Shown: in pieces, positions 18,541 through 28,579 of the stretch
How positions within the stretch are numbered: the stretch's first letter is position 1
Layout of the letters: each line of letters begins with the position of its first letter
Origin: an uncultured Cyclobacteriaceae bacterium
Lineage (GTDB): Bacteria; Bacteroidota; Bacteroidia; Cytophagales; Cyclobacteriaceae
DNA: 64,000 bases
Assembly: GCA_943788235.1 (NCBI GenBank)
Contig: CALSPM010000005.1
Coordinates: 520,001-584,000 of the forward strand
Reading direction: 5' to 3'
Position numbers and translations under genes: made by a program
The notes under the pieces: model-generated
Databases searched by the model: none
What the model was told of the DNA's origin: nothing
The model's input: the letters and a program-made list of their open reading frames with translations, nothing else

Positions 18541-20226
18541 ATGAGATTTACCATTTTTGTTTGCTTGTTAACTTGTCTTTTATGTTCCCTAGCGGCACAG
18601 CGGAAAAAGAAGAATAATGCTCCAGAGAATACCGTATCTAAAGGGTTGACTTTGCGTACTGAAACCCTAATTATTGAGGGGAGCAGACTCCTTATTTTAG
18701 GTAATTATCCAGCAGCAAGGACTACTTTTGAGCAAGCCAATGAACTGGAGCCAAACAACGCTGTAGTATACTTCAAATTGGCTGAGCTTGATATGATTTT
18801 TAATGCATCGGAAGCCGCCCTGGCCCACATAAATCGAGCCATTGCCTTAGATGCTGAGAATAAATTTTATCTCATATTTAAAGGCGATATACTTAGTTCC
18901 CTCAATAGATATGCGGACTTGGTGGAGGTTTACTCGAAACTTATTGATCTGCCGGGAAACCAACAATACTATTTTGACCTTGGTGCGCTCTACCAATTTC
19001 AAAAAAAATGGAATGAGGCACTTGAAGCTTATGAAAAAGGGCAACAATTATTTGGAATCTCTGAGAATATCATGCGTGAACGGCAAAAAATATATCTCCA
19101 AAAAAACGATATGGATGCGTTGGAGAAAGACTGGGAGCGATTAATTGCTCAGGCACCTGATGAGATCAGTTATGTGCTTGAGCTATGTTCCATATTGATC
19201 ATGAATAAAGCCTATGATCAGGCCATGATCAGATTATTAGCATGGGATGATCCCAATGCCAAATTGTTGATTTCTCAAATTGCCCTTCAGCAAAAAGATT
19301 ATGATAAAGCTATGATTTTTTTAAAAGAAGGGTTCTTCTCTCAAGAAGCACCGCTGTTGGCAAAAATTCAGCTATTAGATGCATTGATTGAAAAGACCTC
19401 ATTTACGGCATCATTGAAGGAGTTACTCGAAGAATTGCTAGAAATTTATCCAGCACAATTTGAGGCACTTGCTTTTGCAGGAGACGTCTACTTAAAACTT
19501 GATGAAGCGACTGAGGCGCTTTTAAATTACAGAAAGGCCATCGCAATTGATGGTGCAGATTATAAAGTTTGGCAGCAGGTAATCTCTATGGAATTAAACA
19601 ATCTTGAATATGATAGTGTGATACTGCATTGTGATCAAGCTTTGGAGCGCTACCCTAATCAAGCATTATTGTATTTTTACAATGGCGTAGCTTATTATTC
19701 TAAAAAAGAGTTTGAACCGGCCATACGTTTTTTAAGTTATGGAAGAAAATATGTTGAAGATCCCAATTTACTTGGATTTTTTTATGCACAACTCGGTGAT
19801 GCGCACAATGCCTTAGAGCAACACACTCAATCCGATGAGGCCTACGAAAAAGCGCTTGAACTCAATCCAAATAACGAACATGTTTTGAATAATTATAGTT
19901 ATTTTCTTTGCTTGCGAAATCAGCAACTGTTGAAAGCACAAGAGATGGCTGAAAAGTTGATCCAGAAGTACCCTGAGAACGCTACTTATTTAGATACTTA
20001 TGGTTGGGTGCTTTACACAATGGAGCAATATGAAGAAGCTGAAATTTACTTAAAAAAAGCTGCTTTGATAGATGAAAATGGAATTGTCATAGAACATTAT
20101 GGTGATGTGCTTTTTGAGCTCGGTAAATTTAAGGAAGCTTTGACTCAGTGGATAAGAGCTAAAGAACTTGGAGGAACAACTGATTCAATAGGATTAAAAA
20201 TTACAAATAGTGAGATCCATGATTAG
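18541..20226 (+). CDS. TPR-repeat periplasmic or lipid-associated protein
   Basis: A 561-residue protein with a signal peptide (residues 1-20, ending SLAAQ), a basic patch RKKKN, then at least ten tetratricopeptide-like repeats. Clear units contain AYEKALELNPNNEHVLNNY near 440 and YLDTYGWVLYTMEQYEEAE near 483. TPR arrays bind partner proteins. It overlaps the DUF4292 gene by 8 bases and is followed by an EnvC-like gene, so a cell-envelope role is likely. The particular role cannot be read from sequence. Confidence 0.83.
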   Translation: MRFTIFVCLLTCLLCSLAAQRKKKNNAPENTVSKGLTLRTETLIIEGSRLLILGNYPAARTTFEQANELEPNNAVVYFKLAELDMIFNASEAALAHINRAIALDAENKFYLIFKGDILSSLNRYADLVEVYSKLIDLPGNQQYYFDLGALYQFQKKWNEALEAYEKGQQLFGISENIMRERQKIYLQKNDMDALEKDWERLIAQAPDEISYVLELCSILIMNKAYDQAMIRLLAWDDPNAKLLISQIALQQKDYDKAMIFLKEGFFSQEAPLLAKIQLLDALIEKTSFTASLKELLEELLEIYPAQFEALAFAGDVYLKLDEATEALLNYRKAIAIDGADYKVWQQVISMELNNLEYDSVILHCDQALERYPNQALLYFYNGVAYYSKKEFEPAIRFLSYGRKYVEDPNLLGFFYAQLGDAHNALEQHTQSDEAYEKALELNPNNEHVLNNYSYFLCLRNQQLLKAQEMAEKLIQKYPENATYLDTYGWVLYTMEQYEEAEIYLKKAALIDENGIVIEHYGDVLFELGKFKEALTQWIRAKELGGTTDSIGLKITNSEIHD

Positions 20227-20954
20227 ATATATTAGTATCCTATTGATCCTTGGGGTATTCACGAGTTGTAATAAAAAATTGATTCATTCGAAACAGGATA
20301 ACATAGAGATCAATACATTTAAATTTAACTATTTTACAGCTAAGGCCAAATTAAATTACACAAGTGGGGAACAAAAACTATCTGCGGTTGCTAATCTTAG
20401 GATTAAATATGATAGCTTAATTTGGATTACGATTTCACCAGGCTTGGGCATTGAAGCACTTAGGCTAAAATTAACTACCGATTCAATTTTTTTAATTGAT
20501 CGGATGGCGCATAAATACAAAAAGTCTAGCTACCGTGAGTTCAATAATTTTTATGGAATTAACTTGAATTTTAAATGGATTCAAGCCATTATGCTTGGGT
20601 AACCCATTGTCATCAAATAAAAAATTGGTGACAAATAAAGAAAATGGAAGAGTCCTTTATGAGCAAAATGATGGACCGCTTTTTATTAGAAGTTTGATTG
20701 GAGACCAATCTAATAAAATAGAAAAAATTTCTGTTAGAAATTCAACAGCCAAGTATGAGATAGTTATAAATTACGCAGATTTTACTCAATTAAACGAGCG
20801 GGCGCTTTTGCCTTATTATATGAAGTTAGTACTTACATTTTTTGAAGAAGAGCAACTGACTAAAGAAATTGATATTAATATTAAATCGGCTAATTTACTT
20901 GATAAAACGCTTAAGTTTCCATTCAATGTTCCAGCAAAGTTTCTTAAGGACTGA
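20219..20954 (+). CDS. DUF4292 lipoprotein (reading frame broken by one base)
   Basis: A lipoprotein signal MIRYISILLILGVFTSCNKK places the lipidated Cys at residue 17, followed by a beta-rich DUF4292-type domain of about 240 residues. The frame stops at 20602 just after the GGG run 20597-20599. Removing one G restores ...IMLGNPLSSNKK... and continues to 20954. The family length is reached only with both parts. DUF4292 proteins resemble LolB-like lipoprotein-handling folds, which is only a hint of function. It overlaps its TPR and EnvC-like neighbours, so the operon is tightly packed. Confidence 0.8.
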
Positions 20955-22125
20955 TTTTATTTTTCTGTTCATATTAATGTCAGCATCTCTAACGGTTGTT
21001 GGTCAAAAAGGCAAAAAACAGTTAGAGTTAGAACGGATTGAAAATATCAAAAAAATAACAGAAGCTGAAAAGATTCTCGGACAAACAAAAAACAAAAAAA
21101 CGGCTACTTTAGGTCAATTGAGGGCATTGGAAAATCAAATTCATTCCCGTCAAAAGCTATTGAGGACTTTAGATGAAGAGGTTGATTTGATTACCAATGA
21201 AATACTGGAATTGGAGTCCATTATTAGTGATATTGATTTGTATTTAAAATCGATGAAAGATGAGTATGCAGCCATGATTTATAAATCTTATAAATCTAAA
21301 AATGGATATAACTTTATCTCATTTCTATTTGCATCAAATTCTTTTACTCAATTTTATATGCGGTTGAAATATATGGATCAATATACCGAGGCCCGTAAAA
21401 GGCAATCTGATCAAATAGCAGAAACTAAAGAAGAGCTGATCGCTCAACAGAAGGTAGAGGAGCAAAGAAAATCAGACTTGCGGCTAGTAATCAAGAGTAA
21501 ATCAGCGGAGAGTAATCGACTCATTAGTCTCAAAAAAGGGAAAACCAAACTCATTGCCCAATTGACAAAAAATGAGGCATCGCTGAGGAAAGAGATGACT
21601 GCGCGAAAGCAATCGATAAAAAAATTGGATGACTTGATTGCTAGTTTAATTAAGATTGAACTAGAAACAGAAAAGAAAATATCTTCAGGACAAAAAGCAC
21701 GAGCCGAGGAGCTGACTGGGAAATTCGAGGATCAAATGAGGAAGCTCTCTTGGCCTGTTAAGACTGGATTTATTTCCTTAAGATTTGGGCTACAAAGAGA
21801 TCCAATTTTAAAAAATGTAAGTATCAATAACACTGGTATAGATATTCAGACGCAAAGGGATGAAAATGTAGCAGTAGTGTTTGAGGGAGAGGTAAGAGTT
21901 AAAGCATTCGTTCCCGGTCAAAATAATGTCGTTATTATTAAACATGGAAATTATTATACTGTTTATTCCAAATTAAAGAGTGTCGAAGTCAAGCAGGGGC
22001 AAGTATTACGGAAAGGTGATTTGATTGGGAAAGTATACACGAATAACGCAGGAATAACACAATTGCATTTTGAAGTTTGGCGAGATAAAAAAAAACTTGA
22101 TCCTGAAAGATGGTTAAAGCAATAG
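20926..22125 (+). CDS. EnvC-like murein hydrolase activator with degenerate LytM domain
   Basis: About 399 residues: a signal peptide (start MFQQSFLRTDFIF, chosen because the longer frame would hide it), a long coiled coil (residues about 30-270), and a C-terminal LytM/M23 domain. The usual zinc-ligand motifs are altered: the HxGxD motif reads NTGID and the HxH motif reads QLHFE. The domain is therefore probably not a peptidase, like EnvC, which activates amidases at the division site. ftsEX is not in the window. It overlaps the DUF4292 gene by 29 bases. Confidence 0.85.
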   Translation: MFQQSFLRTDFIFLFILMSASLTVVGQKGKKQLELERIENIKKITEAEKILGQTKNKKTATLGQLRALENQIHSRQKLLRTLDEEVDLITNEILELESIISDIDLYLKSMKDEYAAMIYKSYKSKNGYNFISFLFASNSFTQFYMRLKYMDQYTEARKRQSDQIAETKEELIAQQKVEEQRKSDLRLVIKSKSAESNRLISLKKGKTKLIAQLTKNEASLRKEMTARKQSIKKLDDLIASLIKIELETEKKISSGQKARAEELTGKFEDQMRKLSWPVKTGFISLRFGLQRDPILKNVSINNTGIDIQTQRDENVAVVFEGEVRVKAFVPGQNNVVIIKHGNYYTVYSKLKSVEVKQGQVLRKGDLIGKVYTNNAGITQLHFEVWRDKKKLDPERWLKQ

Positions 22126-22142
22126 TTTGATAGCTTTTTGCT

Positions 22143-22150
22143 TATCTTTG
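22143..22150 (+). promoter_or_regulatory. candidate -7 box for tatA
   Basis: TATCTTTG matches TAnnTTTG exactly, 22 bases before the tatA ATG. There is no TTTG at the usual distance upstream (the nearest is 13 bases away). Confidence 0.35.
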
Positions 22151-22172
22151 ATTTAAATAAAAAAAAACATTC

Positions 22173-22376
22173 ATGGATACTGTATTAGCATTTGGAATGC
22201 CTGGAGGATGGGAATGGATTGTCATTGGCCTTTTTCTGGTTGTCTTTTTCGGAGCAAAAAAAATACCTGAAATAGCCAGAGGGCTAGGGAAAGGCATAAG
22301 AGAGTTTAAAGATGCCACCAAGGATATTAAGCAAGAAATTGAACAAGGCGCTCAGTCAGACGAAAAGAAACCTTAA
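22173..22376 (+). CDS. tatA: twin-arginine translocase subunit TatA
   Basis: A 67-residue protein with the TatA plan: a short N-terminal membrane helix (WEWIVIGLFLVVFFG), the FGAKKIPEIARGLGKGIREF hinge and amphipathic helix, and a charged tail. It forms the protein-conducting part of the Tat pathway for folded proteins. tatC is not in the window. gatA follows after 6 bases. Confidence 0.95.
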   Translation: MDTVLAFGMPGGWEWIVIGLFLVVFFGAKKIPEIARGLGKGIREFKDATKDIKQEIEQGAQSDEKKP

Positions 22377-22382
22377 TTTTTC

Positions 22383-23804
22383 ATGCTTTACAAGTCATAT
22401 CAGCAAATTAGGGCTGATCTTGATGAGCAAAGAATTACAGTTGCTCAAATAGTAAATCACCATCTAGAAAAAATTGAGGAGCATAATCCAAATTTAAATG
22501 CTTTTCTTGAAGTATTTAAGGAGGAGGCCATAATAAAGGCGGCACAAGTTGACTTGAAATTAAAGCAGGGAACTGCAGGTCGCTTGGCGGGCTTAGTGGT
22601 AGGGATTAAAGATCTCTTTTGCTTGAAAGACCATTTGGTTTCGTGCTCAAGCAAAATACTTGAAGATTTTGAGAGCCAAATCACAGCGACCCCTATTCAA
22701 CGGTTATTAAATGAGGATGCCATTGTCATAGGTCGGCAAAATTGTGATGAATTTGCGATGGGCTCCTCTAATGAGAACTCTGCATTTGGTTTGGTTAAAA
22801 ATGGAGCAAATCCATCACGAGTCCCCGGAGGTTCTTCTGGGGGAAGTGCGGTTGGCGTTCAAACGGATATGTGCCAGATCTCTTTAGGTTCTGACACGGG
22901 AGGATCCGTACGACAGCCCGCAGCATTTTGTGGTGTATTTGGTCTGAAGCCTACTTATTCTCGGATTTCTCGTTTTGGACTCACTGCTTATTCTAGCTCT
23001 TTTGATTGTGTGGGAATTTTATCTAAAAGTATTGCTGATACAGAATTAATTCTTGAAATAATAGCGGGTAGCGATGAGCGAGATACCACTTCAAGTAGAA
23101 AAAAAGTACCTCAATTTTCTCAAAGTCCTATCAAGTCCAGTAGCTATAAAATTGCTTATTTCGATGAAATCAATGAGGTAGAAGGAATCGCTACTTCGGT
23201 CAGTCAAATGATGAATCAAACTATGTCAAGCTTAAAGATCTCAGGCCATTTATTGGGAAAAGTATCTTTTCCTTTTTTAGAATATTTATTGCCAACCTAC
23301 TACATTTTGACTTCTGCTGAAGCAAGTGCCAACTTAGCTAGATTCGATGGGGTACGTTATGGCTTTAGGGATTTAGAGATTTCTAATTTAGAATCCATGT
23401 ATAAAAAATCACGAACTCAGGGATTTGGATCTGAAGTTTTGAGGAGAATTCTTCTAGGAACTTTTGTGCTTTCTTCAGGTTATCAGGATGCATTTTACAC
23501 AAAGGCTCAAAAGGTAAGGCGGTTGGTAAAAGATTACACCGAAAAGATTCTTGAAGAATATGATTTTATTATTTCACCAACTACGGCGACTACGGCTTTT
23601 GAGATCAATTCCAAAACTAGAGATCCTGTAGAAATGTACCTGTCGGATTTATTTACTGTACAGGCTTCTGTGGCGGGAATTCCTGCTATTTCCATTCCTT
23701 TGGGAGAAGATCAAAATGCGATGCCTATTGGATTACAGGTAATGACAGCAAGTTTTGAGGAGGAAAAACTTTTTTCTTTTGTAAAGTCATTTAAAGTTAC
23801 ATAA
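22383..23804 (+). CDS. gatA: Asp-tRNA(Asn)/Glu-tRNA(Gln) amidotransferase subunit A
   Basis: A 473-residue amidase-signature enzyme. The Ser-cisSer-Lys triad is readable as K76 (GIKDLFC), S151 (PGGSSGGS) and S175 (SDTGGSVRQPA), with typical GatA spacing. GatA releases ammonia from glutamine, used by GatB to amidate Glu-tRNA(Gln) or Asp-tRNA(Asn). gatC lies about 20 kb away at 44196 and gatB is not in the window, so the complex is encoded at dispersed sites. Confidence 0.95.
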   Translation: MLYKSYQQIRADLDEQRITVAQIVNHHLEKIEEHNPNLNAFLEVFKEEAIIKAAQVDLKLKQGTAGRLAGLVVGIKDLFCLKDHLVSCSSKILEDFESQITATPIQRLLNEDAIVIGRQNCDEFAMGSSNENSAFGLVKNGANPSRVPGGSSGGSAVGVQTDMCQISLGSDTGGSVRQPAAFCGVFGLKPTYSRISRFGLTAYSSSFDCVGILSKSIADTELILEIIAGSDERDTTSSRKKVPQFSQSPIKSSSYKIAYFDEINEVEGIATSVSQMMNQTMSSLKISGHLLGKVSFPFLEYLLPTYYILTSAEASANLARFDGVRYGFRDLEISNLESMYKKSRTQGFGSEVLRRILLGTFVLSSGYQDAFYTKAQKVRRLVKDYTEKILEEYDFIISPTTATTAFEINSKTRDPVEMYLSDLFTVQASVAGIPAISIPLGEDQNAMPIGLQVMTASFEEEKLFSFVKSFKVT

Positions 23805-23809
23805 TTCAG

Positions 23810-25165
23810 ATGAAGATAGGCTTAACAATATTTTTGGTGCTGTTTTATATCATAAATGTGTTTGCTGAGTACGATTCAACACATCAAAGATATGATTATA
23901 TTCCAGATGCCAATTATGCTGAAATCGCCGATCGAATGGGATGTCTAAATACGGAAATTCCGCTAACTCTCAACAATACAGTAAAGAGTTTCATAGATTT
24001 TTTTTCTGTTCGTAATCGAGATTATACGCGAGGGGTTCTAGAAAAGAAAGATTATTATTTTTCAATCATAGAACCCTATCTGAAAGAATACGATTTACCT
24101 AATGATCTTAAATATTTAGCAATCGTTGAGTCAGGTTTGGTGCCGCGGGCCCAGTCGCGAGCCGGTGCAGTTGGGCTATGGCAGTTTATGCCAAGCACTG
24201 GTCGATCCTATGGATTATCTAATTCATGGTACATAGATGACCGTATGGACCCGAATCAGGCAACTGATGCTGCTTGTAGATATTTAAAGAGTTTGTATAA
24301 TACTTTTGGCAGATGGGATTTAGCCATTGCTGCCTACAATTGTGGTCCAGGTAATGTCCGTAAGGCCATCCGAAGGAGTGGTTATAAAAAAGATTTTTGG
24401 CAAATTTACCGATATTTACCTAGAGAAACTCGTTCCTATATTCCTCAATTCATTGCCATCAATTATGTGCTGAATTATGCAGAAGAGCATAATCTTTTTC
24501 CCGATCAAAAATCATCATTGGCCTTATCAGATACGATTGAAGTAAGCCAATATTTGCACTTGGCCACCTTTGCACATTTTACTGATATAGCTTTGGATGA
24601 ATTACTTGATCTTAATCCAAGCATTAAAAGAGGTGTAATTCCTGAAGGTGTGCGTAGTTTTTCGTTGAAAGTTCCTGCAGACAGAAAGCTATATATCAAT
24701 GCTCAACGTGTATTTTTATATGATACGGCGAATAAAGTAGGAAAGGAGGAATTGGAGTATTTGGCAAGGCGTATGACAGGAAGTACCTACGGGCGGACCA
24801 AAAATATTTATCGCGTGAGAAGTGGAGACAATTTAGGAAGTATTGCGCGCCACTACGACGTACGTGTTTCAGATATCCAAAAGTGGAACCATCTTAGTTC
24901 GACCTTAATTCGAACAGGGCAAAATTTAGCCATTTGGACCCTTCCCAGCTATACTAAGAGTAATCAAAAAGTGTATGTAGTGGCCAATCAGAATCAGAAA
25001 TTATCATCGGTAATCACGGGGACGACTTATCAGGTAAGAAGAGGAGACTCATTATGGAGTATTTCTAAGAATTCAAATGTTTCAGTCGCAACCATCAAAA
25101 AAATAAATAAACTGAATTCTAACACAATTTATCCTGGTCAAAACTTAATTATTAGAGGTGATTAA
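23810..25165 (+). CDS. membrane-bound-type lytic transglycosylase (MltD-like) with two LysM domains
   Basis: A 451-residue exported enzyme with a signal peptide (residues 1-19). The SLT domain has its catalytic Glu at E107 in AIVESGL, followed by GAVGLWQFMPSTG and AIAAYNCGPGNV. Two LysM domains lie at about 335-378 (YRVRSGDNLGSIA) and 405-448 (YQVRRGDSLWSIS) for peptidoglycan binding. It cleaves glycan strands to 1,6-anhydro products in the periplasm. The EnvC-like gene lies four genes upstream in the same run, so the region is rich in wall-remodelling functions. Confidence 0.93.
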   Translation: MKIGLTIFLVLFYIINVFAEYDSTHQRYDYIPDANYAEIADRMGCLNTEIPLTLNNTVKSFIDFFSVRNRDYTRGVLEKKDYYFSIIEPYLKEYDLPNDLKYLAIVESGLVPRAQSRAGAVGLWQFMPSTGRSYGLSNSWYIDDRMDPNQATDAACRYLKSLYNTFGRWDLAIAAYNCGPGNVRKAIRRSGYKKDFWQIYRYLPRETRSYIPQFIAINYVLNYAEEHNLFPDQKSSLALSDTIEVSQYLHLATFAHFTDIALDELLDLNPSIKRGVIPEGVRSFSLKVPADRKLYINAQRVFLYDTANKVGKEELEYLARRMTGSTYGRTKNIYRVRSGDNLGSIARHYDVRVSDIQKWNHLSSTLIRTGQNLAIWTLPSYTKSNQKVYVVANQNQKLSSVITGTTYQVRRGDSLWSISKNSNVSVATIKKINKLNSNTIYPGQNLIIRGD

Positions 25166-25202
25166 ATAAATTCTGCGTAGATTTTGAGATGATAATCATT
25201 AA

Positions 25203-26273
25203 ATGAGGAAAAAAAACTATTTTTTTATTACTTGTAATATCTGGTTGTTTGTGTTTTGTGGAGAAACTCAAGACAAGATAGTCCAAGAATTTATGCCGAC
25301 GGCCAAGGGGGAAATTGGTAGTATTATGTTGGTGATGGATCAACAGCAGTGGGATCATGATCTAGGAATACAACTTAGAGGGATACTCAGGGAGCCTATG
25401 CCCGGGTTGCCCCAAGATGAGCCTTTTTTTCATCTCAATAGGGTCAGTCCAAAAAAGTTAAATTCTACGATTAAATCTTCAGCTAATATGATTTTTGTGG
25501 TGACCTTAGATAGTAAGACTTCAGAAAGCAATGTTTTGAAGGGTTTCCTTACTTCTGAATCTCTAAGGATGATTAAACTCGATACAAGTCTCTATATGAG
25601 CATTCGAAAAGATGAGTTTGCCAAAGGACAAATTATTTTATATTTGTTCGGTAATACAGAAAAAGACCTCAGCCAAAAGCTCACAAAAAATAAGGAAAGG
25701 ATACAGTCTTTATTTGAGAAAAGAGTTCGAGATAGAACGGTAAGGAAATTATTTAAAAGTCATGAGAAATCACTTGAACAAGTCGTTCAAGAAGCGCATT
25801 CATTTCAAATAAGGATCCCCTCAGGTTGGCAGCAAGCAGCAAATGAGCCTGGGTTTTATTGGATGAGGTATCTCAACGGGAGTAAGGAACAAAACGTGTT
25901 CGTGTATTACGAGCCCTATACAAATATTGAAATATTTGATCAGGTACCTGAATTCAGAGATCGAATTACCAAACAATTTTTAAGAGATAGCGAGAAAAAT
26001 AATTTATTCATTACCAGACAAATGCGAGATGATTTAAATACGGTGTTCCTGAAAAAAACCCAATTTAAGGGGCGTTATGCCGTTGAGAGCAGAGGACTAT
26101 GGAAAATCAATGATAACTCCCTTGGTGGTCCTTATATTAGCTATACTTTTGTTTCAGAAAAACAAAAATTAATTTATTATATTGAGGGTTTTGTTGCTGC
26201 ACCAGGTAAGAAAAAAAGAACCTTGCTGCAAGAAGTCGATGCGATACTGTCAACCTTTAAAGAGGGTAACTGA
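25203..26273 (+). CDS. DUF4837 exported protein, probable lipoprotein
   Basis: A 356-residue protein with a hydrophobic N-terminus ending in FVFCGET, a weak lipobox whose Cys may be lipidated. The body (IGSIMLVMDQQQWDHDLG, then PGLPQDEPFFHLNRV) matches the Bacteroidota DUF4837 pattern, with a C-terminal IPSGWQQAANEPGFYWMR part. Function is unknown; a periplasmic location is likely. The maeB start lies 17 bases downstream, so the two may share a transcript. Confidence 0.8.
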   Translation: MRKKNYFFITCNIWLFVFCGETQDKIVQEFMPTAKGEIGSIMLVMDQQQWDHDLGIQLRGILREPMPGLPQDEPFFHLNRVSPKKLNSTIKSSANMIFVVTLDSKTSESNVLKGFLTSESLRMIKLDTSLYMSIRKDEFAKGQIILYLFGNTEKDLSQKLTKNKERIQSLFEKRVRDRTVRKLFKSHEKSLEQVVQEAHSFQIRIPSGWQQAANEPGFYWMRYLNGSKEQNVFVYYEPYTNIEIFDQVPEFRDRITKQFLRDSEKNNLFITRQMRDDLNTVFLKKTQFKGRYAVESRGLWKINDNSLGGPYISYTFVSEKQKLIYYIEGFVAAPGKKKRTLLQEVDAILSTFKEGN

Positions 26274-26289
26274 AGATAACCGAAAAACT

Positions 26290-28579
26290 ATGTGTTCAAA
26301 AATCAGAAAACAAGAGGCATTAGACTTCCATGAAGCACCTCCTAGAGGTAAAATTGAGGTTATTCCAACTAAGCCACTAAGAAGTCAGCATGATTTAGCG
26401 TTGGCATATTCACCCGGGGTAGCAGTGCCTTGTTTGGAAATTGCCAACAACCAACAAGGTGTATATAAATATACCGCTAAAGGTAATCTAGTAGGGGTAA
26501 TAACCAATGGAACAGCCGTATTAGGACTTGGAAATATTGGTCCCGAAGCCTCGAAGCCGGTAATGGAAGGAAAGGGAGTTCTGTTTAAAAAATTTGCTGG
26601 CATTGATGTTTTTGATATTGAGGTTAATGAAACGGACCCCGATAAGTTTATAGAAATTGTCAAATCTTTGGAGCCCACTTTTGGAGGAATCAATTTAGAA
26701 GATATTAAGGCGCCGGAATGTTTCAAGATTGAAAAAGCGCTTAGGGAAGTGATGAGTATTCCCGTCATGCATGACGATCAGCATGGGACGGCGATTATTT
26801 CGAGTGCTGCGCTATTAAATGCTTTGGAACTCGTTGATAAAAAGATAGAAGAACTTAAAATAGTCATTAGTGGAGGTGGAGCAGCCGCTATTGCTTGTGC
26901 CGATCTTTATGTGTCATTGGGTGTTGATGTCGGAAATATTGTTATGACAGATTCAAAGGGCGTAGTAAGAGTGGATAGAGATGTCATCAATGAGCAAAAG
27001 GCCAAGTATGCTACGAATAAACATCTGCATACACTCAGTGATGCCTTGGTAGATGCTGATATGTTCCTAGGATTGTCAAAGGCTAATATTTTGACTTCAG
27101 AGATGATTATAACGATGGCAGCGAATCCAATAATTTTTGCGCTCTCAAATCCAGATCCAGAAATCGCCTATGAACTTGCGATGTCGACTCGTAAAGACAT
27201 TATTATGGCGACTGGAAGATCAGATCATCCCAATCAGGTAAACAATGTTTTGGGCTTTCCTTATATTTTCAGAGGGGCCCTTGATGTGAGGGCGACGACC
27301 ATAAATGAAGCCATGAAGCTCGCGGCGGTTAAGGCAATTGCTGATTTAGCCAAGGAAAGTGTTCCCGATTTGGTTCTCAAGGCTTATGGATCTAATACTT
27401 TGAAATTTGGCCGAGATTATTTAATTCCCAAACCGCTTGACCCACGATTAATTACCATTATTTCTCCAGCAGTCGCAAAGGCAGCAATGGATTCGAAGGT
27501 AGCACAGATAGACATTGAAAATTGGGAGCAGTATAAAATAGAGCTCCAAGAGCGGATTGGCATTGATCAACGCTTGATTTCTAGAATCATAACTCGAGCG
27601 AAAAAAGATCCAAAACGTGTTATTTTTGGAGAAGCGCATGAGGTTTCTATTCTTAAAGCGGCCCAACAGGTAGTCGACCAGGGAGTGGCTATTCCTCTTT
27701 TATTGGGTAATCGTATATTTATTCAGCAGTTAATAAAAGAGAATGAACTGGATTTGGGAGAATGTGAAATTATTGATCCAATAGAGCAGGAATCCAGACG
27801 ACTGGATTATGCTGCTCAACTTTTCAAATTACGCCAGCGGAAAGGGATGACGCATCCCCAAGCCAAGAAGGCGATGCTCAATGATAATTATTTTGGCGTG
27901 ATGATGGTTAATAATGAGGAGGCAGATGCTTTCATTTCTGGAATGTCAAATGACTATCCAGAGACGATACGGCCGGCATTAGAAATCATAGGATCAGAGT
28001 CCGCGGATTGATCGTGTGGCAGGAATGTACATTTTAAGTAATAAAAACGGAAATTATTTTCTTTCAGATACTACAGTTAATTTAAATCCCTCTGCAGATC
28101 AGTTGGTTGATATTATCGGGTTGACAGCGCAGGCAGTCCGGTTTTTTGATGTTGAGCCCAGAATGGCAGGACTTTCTTATTCCAATTTCGGATCAGCAAA
28201 GGGAGAGATCCCACAAAAGATGGCTAAGGCTGTAGCCAAAGCACAAGCCAAGTGGCCCGAATTATTGATTGATGGAGAAATTCAGGCGAATGTGGCCCTT
28301 AGTAAGGAGTATATAGAGGAAAATTATCCATTTAGTAAATTGTCAGGAACGTTTGCAAATACACTGATCTTTCCGAACTTAGAGTCAGGCAATATTGCTT
28401 ATAAATTACTTATGGAATTTGGAGGTGCTGAAGCCATTGGACCCATCTTGATGGGCATGAGAAAAGCCATTCATGTACTCCAAAAAGGGAGCTCAGTAAG
28501 TGATATTTTTAATATTACAGCTATTGCGGTGGTTGATGCGCAAGAGCAAGAAATATCGGAAAAGGCAGCTCATGATTAA
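26290..28579 (+). CDS. maeB: NADP-dependent malic enzyme with phosphotransacetylase-like domain (frame broken by one base)
   Basis: Spliced across the break the protein has about 762 residues, the usual MaeB length. Residues 1-430 are the malic-enzyme part ([26 protein letters not shown]-site [13 protein letters not shown]). The rest is a PTA-like regulatory domain. The first frame ends at 28011 and the second resumes by 28013 with RVAGMYIL, the normal continuation, implying one extra base between about 27996 and 28009. The start is the [12 protein letters not shown] because an upstream ATG overlaps the preceding gene without family similarity. It converts malate to pyruvate, giving NADPH. 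Confidence 0.88.

Noticed and set aside
28016-28579. Stand-alone phosphotransacetylase-like gene after maeB
   Set aside because: It is the missing C-terminal third of MaeB in a shifted frame.
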